Shown in pieces: positions 60,129-64,000 of a DNA stretch of 64,000 nt. Origin of the DNA: Cacconaster sp033811195 (GTDB lineage Bacteria; Bacteroidota; Bacteroidia; Bacteroidales; UBA932). The notes below the pieces were generated by a model. The model was not told where the DNA came from. It saw only the letters and a list, made by a program, of their open reading frames with translations, and did no database searches. The stretch is from positions 1 to 64,000 of the forward strand of contig JAPXOZ010000003.1 in the NCBI GenBank assembly GCA_033811195.1, given 5' to 3'. Position 1 is the stretch's first letter. Each line of letters begins with the position of its first letter. The translations under genes were made by a program, and so were the position numbers.

Positions 60129-61328
60129 TTATTTAATGCCCATTTTCTTTCGGATATCCTTGGGAATGGCATCTTTGTGGACCATTATGTCCATAGTTTT
60201 ATACTTCGCGTAAGTTTCGGATACATACCAGATGCCTTTGTATTTGCTGTTTTCACCCCAGGAGTTTTTCACCATAAAGTAGTTTGTTCCGTTCTGGTCC
60301 TTGGCAAGGCCAAAAATGTGCATTCCGTGGTCATCGGTAGTGGTTTTCTCTTCGTATCCCTGCTGGCGAAGTTCTGCTGTAATTTCGAGCTCAGGAACGG
60401 GTGCATTGAATGTAGGTCTGCCGGTAGCGGGGTCTGATCCCACCCAATGAGCCTGATCAGAACCAACCTCTTCGGTTTTTTGGCGAATTGCATCCATGTC
60501 TGGAACTATGCCGATGCCGTTACGGGTAAAGCCGGTTTCACTCACATCCGATGCCCAGGCAAAAGTGTAACCATTTTCTATGGCATTGAACATTACCGCC
60601 ATAAGCTCATCAAGAGGGAGGTTATATGCAGTCTCCCAGCGCCAGTTGTCTCCCACTTCTACTGGGTGCTCCTCATAGTAGGGTAGATGTGTCCAGGATA
60701 CGAGATCTACATAATCATTAAGATCGATACCGAGTGATTCCATGTATGACTTGGGGGTATATTGCTTTCCTTCATACTCGAATGTCTCAGGTACAGGGCC
60801 AAGATATGCAGCCAGAATGCCTTTTAGACCAGGAATCCAGGCAGTGGAGAGTTTTCGGTTGGGGTTTTTGCGGATACCGTCTACATAACCTTTCAGGCCT
60901 GCAGCGAGTTCACCGTGCATATGGCGGTCAGTACCATAATTAAGGCCGGGCATTACGGAATTGGGAACGATGCCGTGCTCTTTGAGAACACATAGTACAT
61001 CTCCGAAAGAACTGCCCTGTGCATAGTTGAGGTGACCGTCAACACGGATGTACTTGATGGCTTTGTCAACGTATGCATTTGAAACGACAAACATCTCTGC
61101 TAGATCAAGGTCGCCTTTGTATCCCTGACGGATAGCTTCGGATTCAAAGAATGAGAGTGCAGCAAAACACCAACAGGTACCGGTACTGGCCTGGTTTTTC
61201 ACTGAGGTAATAGGAAGCTCTTTAACTGTGGTAAACTGGAAGCCTTCAGGTTTTGCTTCATCTTTAAGCTGTGCTGTGGCTGAGAAGCAGATAAGAGCTG
61301 CTAGTGAGAAAGTTAGGATTTTTTTCAT
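60129..61328 (-). CDS. Secreted C1 family (PepC-like) cysteine peptidase, copy 2
   Basis: The 399-residue paralogue of the next gene has a signal peptide (MKKILTFSLAALICFSATAQ), Cys in TGTCWCFAAL, His in DDHGMHIFGLA and Asn in KNSWGE. Both end in PK-(D/E)-IRKKMGI, so they arose by tandem duplication. Copy 2 has a longer substrate-facing region. It leads the operon with copy 1 and pssA; strong promoter at 61360-61391. Confidence 0.9.
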   Translation of the reverse strand: MKKILTFSLAALICFSATAQLKDEAKPEGFQFTTVKELPITSVKNQASTGTCWCFAALSFFESEAIRQGYKGDLDLAEMFVVSNAYVDKAIKYIRVDGHLNYAQGSSFGDVLCVLKEHGIVPNSVMPGLNYGTDRHMHGELAAGLKGYVDGIRKNPNRKLSTAWIPGLKGILAAYLGPVPETFEYEGKQYTPKSYMESLGIDLNDYVDLVSWTHLPYYEEHPVEVGDNWRWETAYNLPLDELMAVMFNAIENGYTFAWASDVSETGFTRNGIGIVPDMDAIRQKTEEVGSDQAHWVGSDPATGRPTFNAPVPELEITAELRQQGYEEKTTTDDHGMHIFGLAKDQNGTNYFMVKNSWGENSKYKGIWYVSETYAKYKTMDIMVHKDAIPKDIRKKMGIK

Positions 61329-61359
61329 TATAAATTGGATTAAAATTAGTCGTATCCAA

Positions 61360-61391
61360 CAAAAATAATGAAAATGTCTATTTTATCCAAA
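61360..61391 (-). promoter_or_regulatory. Promoter of the C1 peptidase operon
   Basis: Minus strand TTTG (61391-61388), 20 bases, then TATTTTTG (61367-61360), exact at both boxes; leader of about 28 bases. Confidence 0.65.
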
Positions 61392-61423
61392 ATAATTTTG
61401 CTGTTATTTGCAGCTTTCAGCTT

Positions 61424-61462
61424 GACAAAAAGTCAGTTCGCAGCCGGTGGCAAACAAATTGA
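61424..61462 (+). promoter_or_regulatory. Palindrome and sigma-54-like element before clpB
   Basis: A 13-bp palindrome TGACAAAAAGTCA (61423-61435) is followed by GGTGGCAAACAAATTGAA. TGGCA-N6-TTG keeps the -24 GG (61449-61450) and 10-base spacing of sigma-54 promoters, with GA instead of GC at -12. The grpE upstream region has the same layout. Confidence 0.35.
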
Positions 61463-61517
61463 AACACTTTAGTTACAAATCAAATTTAAAAACGAAAACG
61501 GAATAATTAGAATAATT

Positions 61518-63566
61518 ATGGACAAGCAGAATCTCGAAATTTTGAACAGATACGCCATAAACCTCAATGAGAAGGCTAGAGAGGGTAAACTTGACCCTGT
61601 CATAGGGCGTGACGATGAGGTGCGCAGAGTACTGCAAATCCTCAGCAGAAGAACTAAAAACAATCCTATACTTGTAGGCGAGCCGGGCGTTGGTAAAACA
61701 GCTATTTCTGAAGGCATCGCCCAGAGAATTGTCAATGGCGACGTGCCGGAAAACCTCAAGAATAAAGATCTCTACTCGCTCGATATGGGCGCCCTGATTG
61801 CAGGGGCGAAGTATCAGGGCGAATTTGAGGAGAGACTCAAGGGTGTGGTCAAAGCAGTGACTGAAAGTGAAGGAGAAATTATCCTCTTTATTGATGAAAT
61901 TCACACTTTGGTAGGTGCAGGACGTACTTCCGGAGCTATGGATGCGGCCAATATTCTCAAACCGGCACTTGCCAGGGGCGAACTAAGGGCTATCGGATCC
62001 ACAACTTTAGACGAGTATCGTAAATACTTTGAACAGGATAAGGCACTGGAGCGCAGATTCCAGATGGTTATGGTGGACGAGCCTACTCCGGCCGAATCCA
62101 TCTCCATTCTACGCGGACTTAAAGAGAGATATGAAAACCACCATAAGGTGCGCATCGAGGATGATGCAATCATTGCGGCGGTAGAACTATCGCGCCGCTA
62201 CATTACTAACAGGTTTTTGCCCGATAAGGCCATAGACCTGATTGATGAGGCAGCCTCCAAACTTCGCCTTGAGATGAACTCAGTACCGGAGCCAATCGAT
62301 GAACTGAATAGAAAAATAATGCAGCTCGAAATTGAGCGAGAAGCGATAAAAAGGGAGGGCGAAAGCCCCAAACTCACTGCCATTCAGGAGGATATTACCC
62401 GCTTTTCCGGCGAAAGGGATGTTCTGATGAAGCAGTGGGAAGGAGAGAAAAAGCTCCTTACAGCCATCCAGAGCAACCGTCAGGCTATTGAAGAGTACCG
62501 TATACAGGCAGATGATGCTGAACGTCGCGGTGACTACGGTAAAGTGGCCGAGCTTCGATATGGCAAGATTGCCGAAGCTAAGGCACAAATTGAAAAGCTA
62601 ATGGCTGAAAAGGCGAATAATGCCGATCCCATCCTTAATGAGGCGGTGACAAGCGAAAATATTGCCGAAGTAGTGGCCAAATGGACAGGCATTCCCGTAC
62701 AAAAGATGCTTCAAAGTGAAAGGGATAAACTCTTGAATATGGAGGAAGTACTGCACCAGCGTGTAATAGGGCAGGACGAAGCCATTGCTGCAGTTTCCAA
62801 TGCCGTGCGCCGTAGCAGAGCCGGACTTCAGAATGAAAAAAGGCCGATAGGTTCATTTATGTTCCTCGGAAGTACTGGAGTAGGAAAGACGGAATTGGCC
62901 AAAGCTCTGGCAGAATATCTCTTCGATGATGAGAATATGATCACCAGGATAGATATGAGTGAATACCAGGAGCGTCACACCGTGTCACGTCTGATAGGTG
63001 CACCTCCGGGTTATGTGGGATATGAGGAGGGTGGTCAGCTGACCGAAGCGGTGCGTCGCAAACCCTACTCGGTGATATTATTGGACGAGATTGAGAAAGC
63101 TCATCCGGATGTTTTCAATCTGCTGTTGCAGTTGATGGATGACGGTCGTCTTACAGATAACAAAGGCCACACCGTTGATTTCAAAAATACTATTTTGATA
63201 ATGACTTCCAATATCGATCCTGACTTAGTTAAGGAGACTTTCAGACCGGAATTCATAAACAGGATAGATGAGATTATCGTATTCCACGAGCTTTCACCTC
63301 AGCATATTCGCAGCATTGTCAAACTGCAGGCTGAAATGTTGCAGAAACGTCTTGCATTGATGGATATTAAAATCTCCTTCACCGAAGAGTTTTACGACTA
63401 TATGAGTGTGAAGGGCTATGACCCGGCTTATGGGGCAAGGCCTGTAAAGAGAGTGCTCCAAAGAGAGTTGATAGACTATCTGGCAACACTTCTGCTGGAC
63501 GGAACCCTAAGTAAAGATTCCGAAATATCAGCAACATTTGTTGACGGTAAACTCAAACTTTATTAA
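61518..63566 (+). CDS. clpB: ClpB-type disaggregase lacking the N-terminal domain
   Basis: The 682-residue AAA+ protein begins directly before NBD1 (ILNRYAINLNEKAREGKLDPVIGRDDE), so the N domain of about 145 residues is absent; no open Clp-N coding sequence lies upstream. NBD1 has GEPGVGKT (54-61) and ILFIDEIHTL; the coiled-coil M domain (about 265-370) is full size, which marks ClpB; NBD2 has GSTGVGKT (451-458) and ILLDEIEKAH. Compared by eye with E. coli ClpB, about 20 residues are missing in NBD2 between TSN (563-565) and RPEFINRID. ClpB rescues aggregated proteins with DnaK, DnaJ and GrpE. The gene end overlaps hydE by 14 bases. Confidence 0.9.
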   Translation: MDKQNLEILNRYAINLNEKAREGKLDPVIGRDDEVRRVLQILSRRTKNNPILVGEPGVGKTAISEGIAQRIVNGDVPENLKNKDLYSLDMGALIAGAKYQGEFEERLKGVVKAVTESEGEIILFIDEIHTLVGAGRTSGAMDAANILKPALARGELRAIGSTTLDEYRKYFEQDKALERRFQMVMVDEPTPAESISILRGLKERYENHHKVRIEDDAIIAAVELSRRYITNRFLPDKAIDLIDEAASKLRLEMNSVPEPIDELNRKIMQLEIEREAIKREGESPKLTAIQEDITRFSGERDVLMKQWEGEKKLLTAIQSNRQAIEEYRIQADDAERRGDYGKVAELRYGKIAEAKAQIEKLMAEKANNADPILNEAVTSENIAEVVAKWTGIPVQKMLQSERDKLLNMEEVLHQRVIGQDEAIAAVSNAVRRSRAGLQNEKRPIGSFMFLGSTGVGKTELAKALAEYLFDDENMITRIDMSEYQERHTVSRLIGAPPGYVGYEEGGQLTEAVRRKPYSVILLDEIEKAHPDVFNLLLQLMDDGRLTDNKGHTVDFKNTILIMTSNIDPDLVKETFRPEFINRIDEIIVFHELSPQHIRSIVKLQAEMLQKRLALMDIKISFTEEFYDYMSVKGYDPAYGARPVKRVLQRELIDYLATLLLDGTLSKDSEISATFVDGKLKLY

Positions 63567-64000
63567 AGTGTAGGGAATCTCCCCACTCACCAAATCCAAT
63601 CTCTACCTCCCCAAGGTCCAGATCTTCCAGCAGGAGGGCCTTGCGGTCGTAGAGATTGTAGTATTTTCGGTAGTCTGAAGGTGTGATGTTGGGCATCACG
63701 ATATTTGCTCCTGCATGGATAGCCATAATGCGTCCTTTCGGATGGAGAGCTTCCAGGGCGGTTGAGGCGGCGATATTTATATCCGGTACCAGAATTCTAA
63801 GCAGAGATATCATTTTTAGTGAGAGTTCCAGACGATCGGCTACGGAAGGGAATGATGCCGTAGGATCAGTAGCAGCCATCTGAGTAAGTGGAGTGTCATC
63901 GTGCGGCACATAGGGTCCCATTCCAATCATCGGAAAGTCCATTTCTTTTAAAAAGAGCAGGTCGGAAGCCAGATGTTCGGCATTTTGCCAGGGGAGTCCA
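63553..64000 (-). CDS. hydE: [FeFe]-hydrogenase maturase HydE, 3' part
   Basis: The frame is open to the right edge, so the start lies outside the window; 148 codons are visible. GLPWQNAEHLASDLLFLKEM, then MIGMGPYVPHDDTPL, ILVPDINIAASTALEALHP and GANIVMPNITPSDYR match the C-terminal half of HydE, a radical SAM enzyme that works with HydF and HydG to build the hydrogenase H-cluster. The CxxxCxxC cluster motif would be in the missing part. BioB and PylB are more distant relatives with other sequences in this region. Confidence 0.8.
   Translation of the reverse strand, partial: GLPWQNAEHLASDLLFLKEMDFPMIGMGPYVPHDDTPLTQMAATDPTASFPSVADRLELSLKMISLLRILVPDINIAASTALEALHPKGRIMAIHAGANIVMPNITPSDYRKYYNLYDRKALLLEDLDLGEVEIGFGEWGDSLHFNKV

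Overview
The window looks like a chromosomal segment of an anaerobic member of the Bacteroidota, most likely order Bacteroidales. Signs are: promoters of the TTTG-N18..20-TAnnTTTG type in front of many genes, with little Shine-Dalgarno sequence; lipoprotein signals starting MKK; families typical of the phylum (DUF3822, DUF4301, DUF2764, a THUMP-like methyltransferase, a TGS-domain nucleoside kinase); LpxB and DapF (Gram-negative envelope); and an A/V-type ATPase plus a sodium-pumping decarboxylase. The end of HydE at the right edge points to an [FeFe] hydrogenase, so to fermentation. At least six exported peptidases (M28, M14, S9/DPP-IV type, two C1, M23) suggest use of peptides and amino acids rather than glycans. 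No mobile element, CRISPR array or rRNA was seen.

Layout. Positions 1-8.2 kb, all leftward: an outer-membrane barrel protein, a small lipoprotein, and a five-gene operon (SDR reductase, Na+/solute symporter, CoA-transferase, two divergent KAS III-like enzymes). This operon is the best candidate for an undescribed pathway. Positions 8.6-14.4 kb: a lipoprotein, tRNA-Asp(GTC), rsmD and its partners, then nrnA and two FKBP-type lipoproteins. Positions 14.7-20.5 kb: fba, a fused gmk-nadD gene, grpE, dnaJ and an M23 peptidase. Positions 20.6-31.0 kb, leftward: a seven-gene Na+-type V-ATPase operon followed by a nucleoside kinase and an M28 peptidase. Positions 31.1-35.7 kb, leftward: mce-mmdA-(lamin-tail/OadG fusion)-mmdC-mmdB. 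Positions 35.8-43.4 kb: yebC and a TPR protein; recF, a DciA-like gene, pdxB, a DUF4301 gene and a lipoprotein; an M14 peptidase. Positions 43.5-56.5 kb: a sugar-kinase-like gene, gap, surE-lpxB-dapF, a sensor-like protein coupled to trkH, a helicase, a membrane zinc protease, a DPP-IV-type peptidase and a methyltransferase. Positions 56.6-64 kb: a phosphohexomutase, pssA, two tandem C1 peptidases, an N-domain-less clpB, and the 3' part of hydE.

How the genes work together. Methylmalonyl-CoA epimerase and decarboxylase make propionyl-CoA while exporting Na+. The V-ATPase K subunit carries the residues that bind Na+ in NtpK, so the two neighbouring operons plausibly form one sodium circuit, which can also power the SSS symporter. 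fba, gap and the phosphohexomutase cover central carbon metabolism. grpE-dnaJ and clpB share a promoter-like motif. Two convergent intergenic regions, at fba and at gap, carry matching tandem heptamer arrays that touch the gene ends and terminators; this is the most striking non-coding signal in the window.
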